Source: Oscillibacter sp. (lineage in GTDB: Bacteria > Bacillota > Clostridia > Oscillospirales > Oscillospiraceae). From it: DNA of 64,000 nt. Position numbers and translations under genes: made by a program. Under the pieces are notes generated by a model. The model saw only the letters and a program-made list of their open reading frames with translations, made no database searches and had not been told where the DNA came from. Below are positions 33,828-41,757 of this stretch, in pieces; the first letter of the stretch is position 1, and every line of letters starts with the position of its first letter. Where the stretch lies: NCBI GenBank assembly GCA_003539495.1, contig DPPB01000010.1, positions 37,275 through 101,274 on the forward strand. The letters are read 5' to 3'.

Positions 33828-35078
33828 ATGAAGACTCGTAATGGTCTGTTTGCCGATGTCCCCGAAAATCTGTGGAACGATTGGCATTGGCAGGTCGCCA
33901 ACCGCGCTGAGACAGTTGAGGATCTGAAGCGCTACATGACCCTGACTCCCGATGAAGAAGCTGGCGTTGCCAAGACTTTGGGCAAGCTGCGCATGGCAGT
34001 GACTCCTTACTATCTGTCCCTGATCGACCTGGACGATCCCTTTGATCCCATCCGCAAGATGGCTATCCCCCGGGCCGAGGAGCTGGAATATGCCGACTAT
34101 GAGGACGCCGATCCCCTGCACGAGGATACTGACTCCCCCACCCCCGGCCTGACGCACCGCTATCCCGACCGCGTGCTGCTGCTCATCACCGACCAGTGCT
34201 CCATGTACTGCCGTCACTGCACCCGTCGTCGTTTCGCCGGTCAGAATGACTGCGAAGTGCCTATGGCTCAGATCGACAAGTGCATCGACTATGTGGCCGC
34301 TCATCCTGAGGTTCGCGACGTGCTGCTGTCCGGCGGCGATTGCCTGATGGTGGATGATGACAACCTGGAGTACATCATCAAGCGCCTGCGCGCCATTCCT
34401 CACGTGGAGATCGTTCGTCTGGGCTCCCGCACCCCCGTGGTGTGCCCCCAGCGTATTACTCCGGAGCTGTGCAACATGCTGAAGAAGTATCATCCCATCT
34501 GGCTGAATACCCACTTCAACACCCCCAAGGAGTTCTCTCCCGAGGCTGCCAAGGCCTGCGCTATGCTGGCTGACGCCGGTATTCCCCTGGGCAACCAGTC
34601 CGTGCTGCTGGCCGGCGTGAATGATTGCATCCATGTGATGATGGATCTGGTTCACGGCCTGGTGCAGATGCGTGTGCGCCCCTATTACATCTATGCCTGC
34701 GATCCTTCTCTGGGTCTGAGCCACTTCCGTACCCCCGTTTCCAAGGGCATCGAGATCATGGAGGCCCTGCGCGGCCATACCTCCGGCTACTGCATCCCCA
34801 CCTTCGTGGTGGACGCCCCCGGCGGCGGCGGCAAGACCCCCGTTATGCCCAACTACCTGATTTCCGAGACTCCCCGCAAGGTTATCCTGCGTAACTTCGA
34901 GGGTGTTATCACCTCTTACACTCAGCCTGAGCACTATGTGCAGAACTGCCACTGCGATGTCTGCATGGGCAAGAAGAAGGTGGAGAAGACCGGTGTTGCA
35001 TGGGTCGCCGAGGGCACCAAGCAGCGTTATCTGGAGCCCACCAAGCTGCTGCGTAACGAGCGCCACGTGAAGAAGTAA
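33828..35078 (+). CDS. kamA: L-lysine 2,3-aminomutase
   Basis: Radical-SAM/PLP enzyme converting L-alpha-lysine to L-beta-lysine, the entry step. 416 residues. The [4Fe-4S] cysteines are C124, C128 and C131 in DQCSMYCRHCTRRRF; LLSGGDCLMVDD follows; the PLP lysine is K336 in DAPGGGGKTPVMPNY, matching K337 of the clostridial enzyme. The C-terminal CHCDVC...KKK zinc segment is present. AAAGGAG precedes the ATG. Confidence 0.96.
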   Translation: MKTRNGLFADVPENLWNDWHWQVANRAETVEDLKRYMTLTPDEEAGVAKTLGKLRMAVTPYYLSLIDLDDPFDPIRKMAIPRAEELEYADYEDADPLHEDTDSPTPGLTHRYPDRVLLLITDQCSMYCRHCTRRRFAGQNDCEVPMAQIDKCIDYVAAHPEVRDVLLSGGDCLMVDDDNLEYIIKRLRAIPHVEIVRLGSRTPVVCPQRITPELCNMLKKYHPIWLNTHFNTPKEFSPEAAKACAMLADAGIPLGNQSVLLAGVNDCIHVMMDLVHGLVQMRVRPYYIYACDPSLGLSHFRTPVSKGIEIMEALRGHTSGYCIPTFVVDAPGGGGKTPVMPNYLISETPRKVILRNFEGVITSYTQPEHYVQNCHCDVCMGKKKVEKTGVAWVAEGTKQRYLEPTKLLRNERHVKK

Positions 35079-35095
35079 GGTAAAGAGGTAAAAAT

Positions 35096-36658
35096 ATGGA
35101 AAGCAAACTCGGCTTGAATTTTGATCTGGTCGAAAAGGCTCGTACATCCGCTGCCAATGTGGCAGCGGATGTGCAGGGCTTTATTGACCAGCATACCACG
35201 GTTACCGTGGAGCGCGCCGTCTGCCGTCTGCTGGGCATCGACGGCGTGAATGAGATGGACGTCCCCATGCCCAACGTGCTGGTGGACCATCTGCTGGCGA
35301 CTTCTCTGCTGCCCGCCGGCGCCGCTTGGGCCATCGGTAACGCTATGGTGGAGACCGGTAAGGATCCCCAGGGTGTGGCTGAGGCTGTGGACAGCGGCGA
35401 GCTGGATCTTTCCAAGCTCCCCGCCCATTCCGACAGCGAGATCCGCGCGGCCATCACCCCTGTGGTGAACGCCACCGTGGAGCGCATCAACAAGAACGTT
35501 GCCAAGCGCAACGCTTACCTAAAGGAGTGGGGCGACAAGGAAGGCCCCTACCTGTATATCATCGTGGCCACCGGTAATATCTATGAGGATATTATCCAGG
35601 CCAAGGCCGGCGCCAAGCAGGGTGCCGACATCATCGCTGTGATCCGTACCACCGGCCAATCTCTGCTGGACTATGTGCCTTATGGCGCTACCACCGAGGG
35701 CTTCGGCGGCACCTACGCCACTCAGGAGAACTTCCGCCTGATGCGCGCCGCTCTGGACGAGGTGGGCGAGGAGCAGCACCGCTACATCCGCCTGTGCAAC
35801 TATTGCTCCGGCCTGTGTATGCCCGAGATCGCCGCTATGGGCGCTCTGGAGCGCCTGGATGTTATGCTGAACGATGCTCTCTACGGCATCCTGTTCCGCG
35901 ACATCAACATGCAGCGCACCATCGTAGACCAGTACTTCTCCCGTGTTATCAACGGCTACGCCGGCGTTATCATCAACACCGGTGAGGATAACTATCTGAC
36001 CACCGACGACGCTATTACCGCCGCCCATACGGTGCTGGCCTCTCAGTTCCTGAACGAGGCCTTTGCCAAGGACGCCGGTATGCGCGAGGAGCAGATGGGT
36101 CTGGGCCACGCCTTTGAGATGGATCCCTCTGTGGAGAATACCTTCCTGTATGAGCTGGCACAGGCACAGATGGCCCGCGAGATCTTCCCCAATGCGCCGC
36201 TGAAGTACATGCCGCCCACCAAGTTCATGACCGGCAACATCTTCCGTGGCCACATCCAGGACGCGCTGTTCAACATGGTCACTATCCTGACCAATCAGCG
36301 CCTGTGCCTGCTTGGTATGATGACCGAGGCTATCCATACGCCGTTTATGTCCGACCGTGCTTTGTCCATTGAGAACGCACAGTATATCTTCCGCACTATG
36401 AAGGATCTGGGCAGCGAGCTGACCTACAAAGAGAACGGCATCATCCGCAACCGCGCCAACGAGGTGCTGACCAAGGCCACCGACCTGCTGGCTGACATCG
36501 AGAAGCTGGGCCTGTTCACCACCATCGAGAAGGGTATCTTCGCCGATGTAAAGCGTCCCAAGGACGGCGGTAAGGGCCTGGCCGGCGTTGTGGTCAAGGA
36601 CGACAAATACTTCAACCCCTTCGTTGAAGTCATGAAAGGCAAGGTGGCAGCAGAATGA
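35096..36658 (+). CDS. kamD: Lysine 5,6-aminomutase alpha subunit
   Basis: 520 residues. Large PLP-TIM-barrel subunit of the adenosylcobalamin enzyme that turns L-beta-lysine into 3,5-diaminohexanoate (and D-lysine into 2,5-diaminohexanoate). The start GLNFDLVEKARTSAANVAAD, the segment GQSLLDYVPYGATTEGFGG and ARVPMRYMPPTKFMTGNI-type residues (LKYMPPTKFMTGNIFRGH) match the KamD/OAM-like family. It overlaps kamE by 4 bases (ATGA), ensuring equal synthesis. Confidence 0.95.
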   Translation: MESKLGLNFDLVEKARTSAANVAADVQGFIDQHTTVTVERAVCRLLGIDGVNEMDVPMPNVLVDHLLATSLLPAGAAWAIGNAMVETGKDPQGVAEAVDSGELDLSKLPAHSDSEIRAAITPVVNATVERINKNVAKRNAYLKEWGDKEGPYLYIIVATGNIYEDIIQAKAGAKQGADIIAVIRTTGQSLLDYVPYGATTEGFGGTYATQENFRLMRAALDEVGEEQHRYIRLCNYCSGLCMPEIAAMGALERLDVMLNDALYGILFRDINMQRTIVDQYFSRVINGYAGVIINTGEDNYLTTDDAITAAHTVLASQFLNEAFAKDAGMREEQMGLGHAFEMDPSVENTFLYELAQAQMAREIFPNAPLKYMPPTKFMTGNIFRGHIQDALFNMVTILTNQRLCLLGMMTEAIHTPFMSDRALSIENAQYIFRTMKDLGSELTYKENGIIRNRANEVLTKATDLLADIEKLGLFTTIEKGIFADVKRPKDGGKGLAGVVVKDDKYFNPFVEVMKGKVAAE

Positions 36659-37443
36659 GTAGCGGACTGTATAATACCCATAAGATCGATTTCGATACCA
36701 CACTGGATCTGACCCGCCTGAAGCCATATGGCGACACCATGAACGACGGTAAGGTGCAGACCAGCTTCACCCTGCCCATTAAGGATGATGAGCGCGGCGA
36801 AGAGGCTGCCCGTCAGATTGCCAAGAAGATGGGCCTGGAAGAGCCCAACGTGGCTTACCACGCCGCCCTGGATAAGGAGTTTACCTTCTATGTGGTTTAC
36901 GGCAGCTGCGTGCATTCCGTGAACTATGAGGACATCCATGTCATCACCGTGGAGTCTGATGTCATGAGCATGGAGGAAACCAACGACTACATCCGTGAGC
37001 ACATCGGCCGCAAGGTCGTGATGGTGGGTGCCTCCACCGGCACCGACGCCCACACTGTGGGCATTGACGCCATCATGAACCGTAAGGGCTTTGCCGGCCA
37101 CTACGGTCTGGAGCGCTACGAGATGATCGAGGCGTACAACCTGGGCTCCCAGGTCCCCAACGAGGACTTCATCAAGAAGGCGCTGGAGCTGCACGCCGAC
37201 GTGCTTCTGGTTTCCCAGACCGTTACCCAGAAGGATGTGCATATCCAAAACCTTACCAACCTCATCGAACTGCTGGAGGCCGAGGGCCTGCGTGACAAGT
37301 TCGTGGTCTGCTGCGGCGGTCCCCGAATCACTCATGAGCTGGCCAAGGAGCTGGGCTATGATGCCGGCTTCGGCGCCGGAAAATACGCAGACGACGTGGC
37401 GTCCTTCGCTGTAACCGAAATGGTCAAGCGCGGCATGAAATAA
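36655..37443 (+). CDS. kamE: Lysine 5,6-aminomutase beta subunit
   Basis: 262 residues. Rossmann-like cobalamin-binding subunit. The base-off/His-on motif is GTDAHTVGIDAI with His133 as cobalt ligand, and Lys144 (NRKG) is the residue that forms the imine with PLP of the alpha subunit in the resting enzyme; both fall at the canonical numbers. C-terminal CCGGPRITHELAKELGYDAGFG completes the fold. The stop is followed by a hairpin (37459-37490). Confidence 0.96.
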   Translation: MSSGLYNTHKIDFDTTLDLTRLKPYGDTMNDGKVQTSFTLPIKDDERGEEAARQIAKKMGLEEPNVAYHAALDKEFTFYVVYGSCVHSVNYEDIHVITVESDVMSMEETNDYIREHIGRKVVMVGASTGTDAHTVGIDAIMNRKGFAGHYGLERYEMIEAYNLGSQVPNEDFIKKALELHADVLLVSQTVTQKDVHIQNLTNLIELLEAEGLRDKFVVCCGGPRITHELAKELGYDAGFGAGKYADDVASFAVTEMVKRGMK

Positions 37444-37458
37444 GATGCATGAATTCAG

Positions 37459-37490
37459 ACGGCCATGAGAGACCCCCTTTCATGGCCGTT
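37459..37490 (+). other. Hairpin after kamE, before the adenosyltransferase gene
   Basis: ACGGCCATGA...TTCATGGCCGT with only a short TTTA tail. Possibly a weak terminator giving lower expression of the adenosyltransferase relative to kamDE. Confidence 0.5.
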
Positions 37491-37518
37491 TAGTCTGTAC
37501 GAAAAAAGGAGAAGCAAA

Positions 37519-38049
37519 ATGGAAAAGGCGAGGATACATATTTACTGCGGCGACGGCAAGGGAAAGACCACGGCGGCCATTGGCCTGAGCGTGCGATCCT
37601 GCGGCCGGGGCTGGCCGGTGGTTTTAAGCCAATTTTTGAAGGGCTCTACCAGCGGCGAACTGAATGTGCTCCGCAATTTGCCCAACTACCACTACGTCGA
37701 AGCGCCTACGACCACCTGCAAGTTCGTTTTTCAGATGGACGACCAGGAGAAAATGGAGTATAGCCAGCAGGTGCGCCAGCACTTTGCCGACACGGTGGAG
37801 GCAGTGAAAAAGTATCACGCTAAGCTCCTGGTCATGGACGAGGTGCTGGACGCGGTGGCCATGGGCATGCTCAGTGACGAGGCTCTGGCCGAATTTTTGA
37901 GGAACCGTCCGGAGGATTTGGAGGTGGTCATGACAGGCCGCGCCCCTACGCCCTGCACCGATCCCCTGGCCGACTACATCACTCGTATGCAGAAGGTCCG
38001 CCACCCCTTTGATAAGGGGCTCAATGCCCGCCTGGGTGTGGAGTTCTGA
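37519..38049 (+). CDS. Corrinoid adenosyltransferase (CobA/BtuR type)
   Basis: 176 residues. Transfers adenosyl from ATP to cob(I)alamin/cobinamide. P-loop of the CobA class at the N-terminus: IHIYCGDGKGKTTAAIGLSVR; then VVLSQFLKGSTSGE, Walker B LLVMDEVLDAV and VVMTGRAPTP. Its place next to kamDE implies local supply of adenosylcobalamin to the aminomutase. AAAAGGAG precedes the ATG at 37519. Confidence 0.92.
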   Translation: MEKARIHIYCGDGKGKTTAAIGLSVRSCGRGWPVVLSQFLKGSTSGELNVLRNLPNYHYVEAPTTTCKFVFQMDDQEKMEYSQQVRQHFADTVEAVKKYHAKLLVMDEVLDAVAMGMLSDEALAEFLRNRPEDLEVVMTGRAPTPCTDPLADYITRMQKVRHPFDKGLNARLGVEF

Positions 38050-38081
38050 GGAGGAAGGCCGGGAGGATATACCGCTATCCC

Positions 38082-38110
38082 TTGCATTTGCAGCCTAACC
38101 ATGTTACAAT
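38082..38110 (+). promoter_or_regulatory. Promoter of the CoA-transferase genes
   Basis: TTGCAT (38082-38087), a 17-base spacer and TACAAT (38105-38110), 57 bases before the alpha-subunit ATG. The CoA-transferase can therefore be made without the riboswitch-controlled transcript. Confidence 0.65.
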
Positions 38111-38167
38111 TGGATAGTAAACAAATACCCATTGTTTAGACCCTTAAATTAATAAGGAGGAATAGAA

Positions 38168-38860
38168 ATGGCAAAGAAACCTGTACTGACTGCCGCTGAG
38201 GCAGCAAAAATGATTCCCGATGGTGCCACCGTTATGTGCGGCGGCTTCCTGGCCTGCGGCCAGGCCCGTGCCATCGTGAAGGAGCTGGTGAAGCTGGGCA
38301 CCAAGGACCTGACTCTCATCGCCAATGATATGGGCCGCGCTGTGGGCCCCAAGGGTGAGGAGTTCTTCGGCATTGCCGAGCTGATCCATAACCACCAGGT
38401 CAAGCGCATCATTGCCACCCATGTGGGCATGACCCCCGAGGTGGGCCAGCAGAACACCGAGGGCACTCTGGAAGTGAACCTGCTGCCCCAGGGCACTCTG
38501 GCTGAGTGCATCCGTGCCGGCGGTGCCGGTCTGGGCGGTGTGCTGACTCCCGTGGGCGTGGATACCCTTATCGAGGAGAGCCCCTTCTGCATGGGCAAGG
38601 AGACCATCGACGGCAAGCAGTATTTGAAGATGAAGCCCATCCATGCTGACTTTGCTCTGCTGGGCACCTATAAGTGCGATGAGTTCGGTAACTGCTGGTA
38701 CAAGGGCACCATGCGCAACTTCAATGTGGTTATGGCCACCGCCGCTGACACCGTCATCGCCGAATGCGAATACATCGTCCCTGTGGGCGATATCGAGCCC
38801 GAGAACATTCATACCTATGGTATGTGCGTTGACTACATCGTGGAAGGAGACAGAAAGTAA
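38168..38860 (+). CDS. Acetate/acetoacetate-type CoA-transferase alpha subunit (likely butyryl-CoA:acetoacetate)
   Basis: 230 residues of the class I CoA-transferase alpha family (AtoD/CtfA-like): AAEAAKMIPDGATVMCGGFLACG, then NTEGTLEVNLLPQGTLAECIRAGGAGLGGVLTPVGVDT. In lysine fermenters this enzyme passes CoA from butyryl-CoA to the acetoacetate made by Kce, releasing butyrate. Substrate is inferred from context. AAGGAGGAA precedes the ATG; the stop overlaps the beta start (TAATG). Codon use matches the kam genes. Confidence 0.92.
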   Translation: MAKKPVLTAAEAAKMIPDGATVMCGGFLACGQARAIVKELVKLGTKDLTLIANDMGRAVGPKGEEFFGIAELIHNHQVKRIIATHVGMTPEVGQQNTEGTLEVNLLPQGTLAECIRAGGAGLGGVLTPVGVDTLIEESPFCMGKETIDGKQYLKMKPIHADFALLGTYKCDEFGNCWYKGTMRNFNVVMATAADTVIAECEYIVPVGDIEPENIHTYGMCVDYIVEGDRK

Positions 38861-39528
38861 TGGAAAAGTCTGAAATCAAAGCCTTTATTGCCAAGCGCTG
38901 CGCAAAAGAGCTGAAGGACGGCGATGTCGTCAATCTGGGTATCGGCCTGCCCACCATGATCCCCTCCTACCTGCCCGAGGGCGTTGAGCTGATCATCCAC
39001 GCTGAGTTGGGTATCGTCTCTGCCGGTGCTACCCCCAAAGAGGGCGATGCTAACTATGATCCCTACCACGTCATCGACGCCGGCGGCGGCGTTGCCAGCG
39101 TGGCTTTCGGCGGCGGCTTCATTGATTCCGCTACCAACTTCGGCCTGATTCGCGGCGGCCATGTGGACGCCTGCTTCCTGGGCGCTCTGGAAGTGGATGC
39201 CCAGGGTAACCTGGCCAACTGGATCATTCCCGGCAAGAAGATGCCCGGTATGGGCGGCGCTATGGACCTGTGCGTGGGTGCTAAGCACTGCATCATCTGC
39301 ATGGAGCACACCGCCAAGGGCAACCCCAAGATCTTTGAGAAGTGCCGCCTGCCCCTGACCGCCTCCCACTGCGTCAATAAGATCATCACCGAGATGTGCG
39401 TGCTGGAGGTTACTCCTGAGGGTCTGCTGATGACCGAGATCAATCCCGAGTTCACCGTGGACCAGGTGAAGGCCGCTACCGCTGCCCCCATCACCGTCGC
39501 TGCGAACCTTAAGAGCATGGTTGATTGA
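38860..39528 (+). CDS. Acetate/acetoacetate-type CoA-transferase beta subunit
   Basis: 222 residues, AtoA/CtfB-like. GDVVNLGIGLPTMIPSYLPEG is typical of the family; the active-site Glu that forms the glutamyl-CoA thioester should be Glu49 in IIHAELGIVSAG (most relatives have SENG here). GGGVASVAFGGGFIDSATNFGLIRGGHVD and GAMDLCVGAKHCIICMEHT follow. It completes the enzyme with the alpha subunit, and a terminator follows at 39621. Confidence 0.93.
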   Translation: MEKSEIKAFIAKRCAKELKDGDVVNLGIGLPTMIPSYLPEGVELIIHAELGIVSAGATPKEGDANYDPYHVIDAGGGVASVAFGGGFIDSATNFGLIRGGHVDACFLGALEVDAQGNLANWIIPGKKMPGMGGAMDLCVGAKHCIICMEHTAKGNPKIFEKCRLPLTASHCVNKIITEMCVLEVTPEGLLMTEINPEFTVDQVKAATAAPITVAANLKSMVD

Positions 39529-39620
39529 TTCCCCTCATTTGCTCCAATAAGCTGCAGCGCAGCTGCGGACCTATAGCGCAATATTGAGCGGGCCAAGCTA
39601 TCAGGCATAGCAAGGACATG

Positions 39621-39670
39621 AAATAATCACCGAGAGAAGTCTGTGGAGGACTTTTCCCGGTGATTATTTT
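39621..39670 (+). terminator. Terminator at the end of the lysine/butyrate cluster
   Basis: AAATAATCACCG...CGGTGATTATTT with an inner AGAAGTC/GACTTTT stem, then T. It lies in the 279-base gap before the FTR-like gene, which also has a lone TATAAT at 39769-39774. Confidence 0.8.
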
Positions 39671-39807
39671 GCATCTGAATCCTGATTGCCGATCCATTTT
39701 TACAAGGCTTATTCTGCAGGATTTTCAAATAGTGTGGCATTTGCAATAGAAAAATAGAGATAAAAAGCTATAATAGGGATAATAATAAGCAGCGGGAGGT
39801 GCATTTT

Positions 39808-40011
39808 GTGAAAGTAATTTTGAACCCAGATCAGGAAATTGTCAAAACCGTCCGGGAGGGTCTTAAACGCACCGGGGGCTACTGCCCCTGCCGCCTGGAG
39901 CGGACGGAGGACACCAAGTGCATGTGCAAGGAGTTCAAAGACCAGATCAGTGATCCCAATTACGAGGGCTTCTGCCACTGCATGCTCTACTATAAGTCAC
40001 TAAAGGATTGA
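39808..40011 (+). CDS. Ferredoxin-thioredoxin reductase catalytic-subunit-like protein
   Basis: 67 residues. The FTR beta cysteine pattern is present in order: YCPCRLERTEDTKCMCKEF then GFCHCMLYY (CPC, CMC, CHC), which binds a [4Fe-4S] cluster next to an active disulfide. The GTG at 39808 is preferred because GGGAGG lies nine bases upstream; an in-frame GTG at 39799 is too close to it. No variable FTR subunit is visible, but thioredoxin follows about 100 bases later, suggesting a redox pair. Confidence 0.88.
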   Translation: MKVILNPDQEIVKTVREGLKRTGGYCPCRLERTEDTKCMCKEFKDQISDPNYEGFCHCMLYYKSLKD

Positions 40012-40016
40012 TTATA

Positions 40017-40067
40017 CCATCGTTTCACAAGGGCGGATACGGCCTTGATGGGCAGAAATGCGCCCAT
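40017..40067. repeat. 51-bp two-copy intergenic sequence, copy 1
   Basis: CCATCGTTTCACAAGGGCGG and so on to GGGCAGAAATGCGCCCAT. It is about 80% identical to 50771-50821; most differences are C/T or A/G transitions. This copy precedes thioredoxin. Confidence 0.55.
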
Positions 40068-40116
40068 GCTGTGTCAGGCTTCTCGTTAAACGGCGGTAAG
40101 AAAGGATATGATAACA

Positions 40117-40434
40117 ATGGCTGAGATTAAGATCACCGCAGAAAACTTTGAAAAGGAAGTGCTGCAAGCCCAGGAGCCGGTGTTGGTGGATTTTTGGGCG
40201 GATTGGTGCGGCCCGTGCCGGATGCTTGGGCCCGTTTTGGAGGAGATCGCCCGGGATTACGAGGGCAGCCTGCGGGTGGGCAAGGTGAATGTGGACGAGC
40301 AGCTGGCCTTAGCCCAGCGGTTCGGCGTGTCCAGTATTCCGCTGCTGATTCTTTTTAAAAATGGGCGGCCTGTGGCCAAAGCCCTGGGCTACCGCCCCAA
40401 GGCAGAGATCCAGGAGCTGCTGAAGGACTTGTGA
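40117..40434 (+). CDS. trxA: Thioredoxin
   Basis: 105 residues with active site DFWADWCGPCRML (WCGPC near 30-34), the cis-Pro segment SSIPLLILFKNG and a terminal helix. The ATG at 40117 is favoured by AAAGGA ten bases upstream; an ATG at 40108 is too close. The stop abuts the stop of the convergent HAD gene. Likely partner of the FTR-like protein upstream. Confidence 0.95.
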   Translation: MAEIKITAENFEKEVLQAQEPVLVDFWADWCGPCRMLGPVLEEIARDYEGSLRVGKVNVDEQLALAQRFGVSSIPLLILFKNGRPVAKALGYRPKAEIQELLKDL

Positions 40435-41067
40435 TCATTTTTCCAGCAGCTCGGTGAAGCTGTGGATATAGCCGTCGCAGATGGACCGCATTTCCGCCTC
40501 CGAAACATCAAAATATGGGTCATACACGCCCACGGCGTGCATCCCCGCAGCCTTTGCACCCCGGCAGGCGTCCACCGAGTCGTCATACAGGGTACAATCC
40601 GCGGGATGCACGCCGCATTTTTTGGCCGCCAGCAGAAAAATATCCGGGTCCTTTTTATCCAGGTTCAGGTCGTGGGCAAAGAAAATGGTCTCGAAATACT
40701 CCATTAGGCCCAGGTGCGTCAGGGCGCTGCGGCAGTGGGCAGGCACAGCGGAGGTGAGGACGATCATCCGTTCCCCCTTGCGGCGACACTGGTCCAGATA
40801 CGCCCGGACGCCGGGCTTCGCCGGCACACGGGTGGCATAAGCATCTCCGGCCATTTCCATCCACTCGGCCATGATCTCCTCGGTGCTCTCCTGCAAATTG
40901 CAGTAGGCCTTGGTGAATACCGCCGCCTTGGGGAATATGGTGTGGGCCACGCCCTGGTAGTACTCCTTGGTGTAGGGGAAGCCGCGCTTTTTCAAAAAAG
41001 CAATGTCCACCTCCCGCCAAACGCCGTTGGAGTCGATGAGGGTTCCATCCATGTCAAAAATCAGCAT
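40435..41067 (-). CDS. HAD-superfamily phosphatase (beta-phosphoglucomutase-like)
   Basis: 210 residues. HAD motif I FDMDGTLIDS (about 4-13), motif II VLTSAVPAHC, the motif III Lys in LDKKDPDIFLLAAKKCG and motif IV TLYDDSVDAC, with a helical C1 cap. Substrate unknown. The ATG at 41067 (AAAGGA upstream) overlaps the end of mpg by 7 bases; an in-frame ATG at 41088 would overlap more. Confidence 0.9.
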   Translation of the reverse strand: MLIFDMDGTLIDSNGVWREVDIAFLKKRGFPYTKEYYQGVAHTIFPKAAVFTKAYCNLQESTEEIMAEWMEMAGDAYATRVPAKPGVRAYLDQCRRKGERMIVLTSAVPAHCRSALTHLGLMEYFETIFFAHDLNLDKKDPDIFLLAAKKCGVHPADCTLYDDSVDACRGAKAAGMHAVGVYDPYFDVSEAEMRSICDGYIHSFTELLEK

Positions 41068-41690
41068 ATTTTTTTCCTTTCCAGCCAAAACCGCCAGGGG
41101 AAGTCTACGGCTTCCTCAGCGTAGTCGATACCAATGCGCTTGCCGGTATGCAGGATATACTCTGCCGGCGGAGCCGGGGGGAGGCCGATGTCCTCCGGCG
41201 AATCGCAGAGAAAGAGTGTGTCCCCGGTGAGGTCCAGCCCGTTTTCCTGCCGGCTAAGTCCCAAAGCCCGGCAGCATTTGCCCGGCCCGTTGAGAAAATT
41301 CTTTCGCTGGTAGGTGCTCAGCTGCGACAGAGGCCTTCCGTACCGCAGGAGGCTCATCTGCTCCGTGCCCCACACCGGCTCCAGGCCCCGCAGCAGCACG
41401 GCGGAGGGTTCACCCTCCGGCTCCGTGACAAAGTTCAGGCAGCAGTGCATTCCATAGATCAGGTAGATGTACGCATGGCCCGGGGGACCGAACATAACGG
41501 CGTTGCGCTGGGTCCTGTGATAGCCATAGGCGTGGGCGGCCTTGTCCACCGCGCCCACATAGGCCTCCGTTTCCACGATGCGGCAAACCAGGGGTTGGCC
41601 CTGCCACATGCGCACAAGGTATCTCCCCAGGAGATCCCGGGCAATGGAGACTGTATCGCCGATATATTTTTCCTGCGGAAGCTTTGACAT
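41061..41690 (-). CDS. mpg: 3-methyladenine DNA glycosylase (AAG/MPG family)
   Basis: 209 residues. Removes alkylated purines from DNA. ARDLLGRYLVR, CRIVETEAYVGAVDKAAHAY with the catalytic Glu, RNAVMFGPPGHAYIYLIYGMHCCLN and NGPGKCCRALGL are all diagnostic. It is cotranscribed with the HAD gene downstream (overlap). GAGGTGAG precedes the ATG. It is divergent from rarD. Confidence 0.94.
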   Translation of the reverse strand: MSKLPQEKYIGDTVSIARDLLGRYLVRMWQGQPLVCRIVETEAYVGAVDKAAHAYGYHRTQRNAVMFGPPGHAYIYLIYGMHCCLNFVTEPEGEPSAVLLRGLEPVWGTEQMSLLRYGRPLSQLSTYQRKNFLNGPGKCCRALGLSRQENGLDLTGDTLFLCDSPEDIGLPPAPPAEYILHTGKRIGIDYAEEAVDFPWRFWLERKKIC

Positions 41691-41757
41691 TTTCTCACCT
41701 CGGTGGTATCATCATACCATTATTGCAGAGATCTGTAAATATGAAAGAGGTGGCCGT

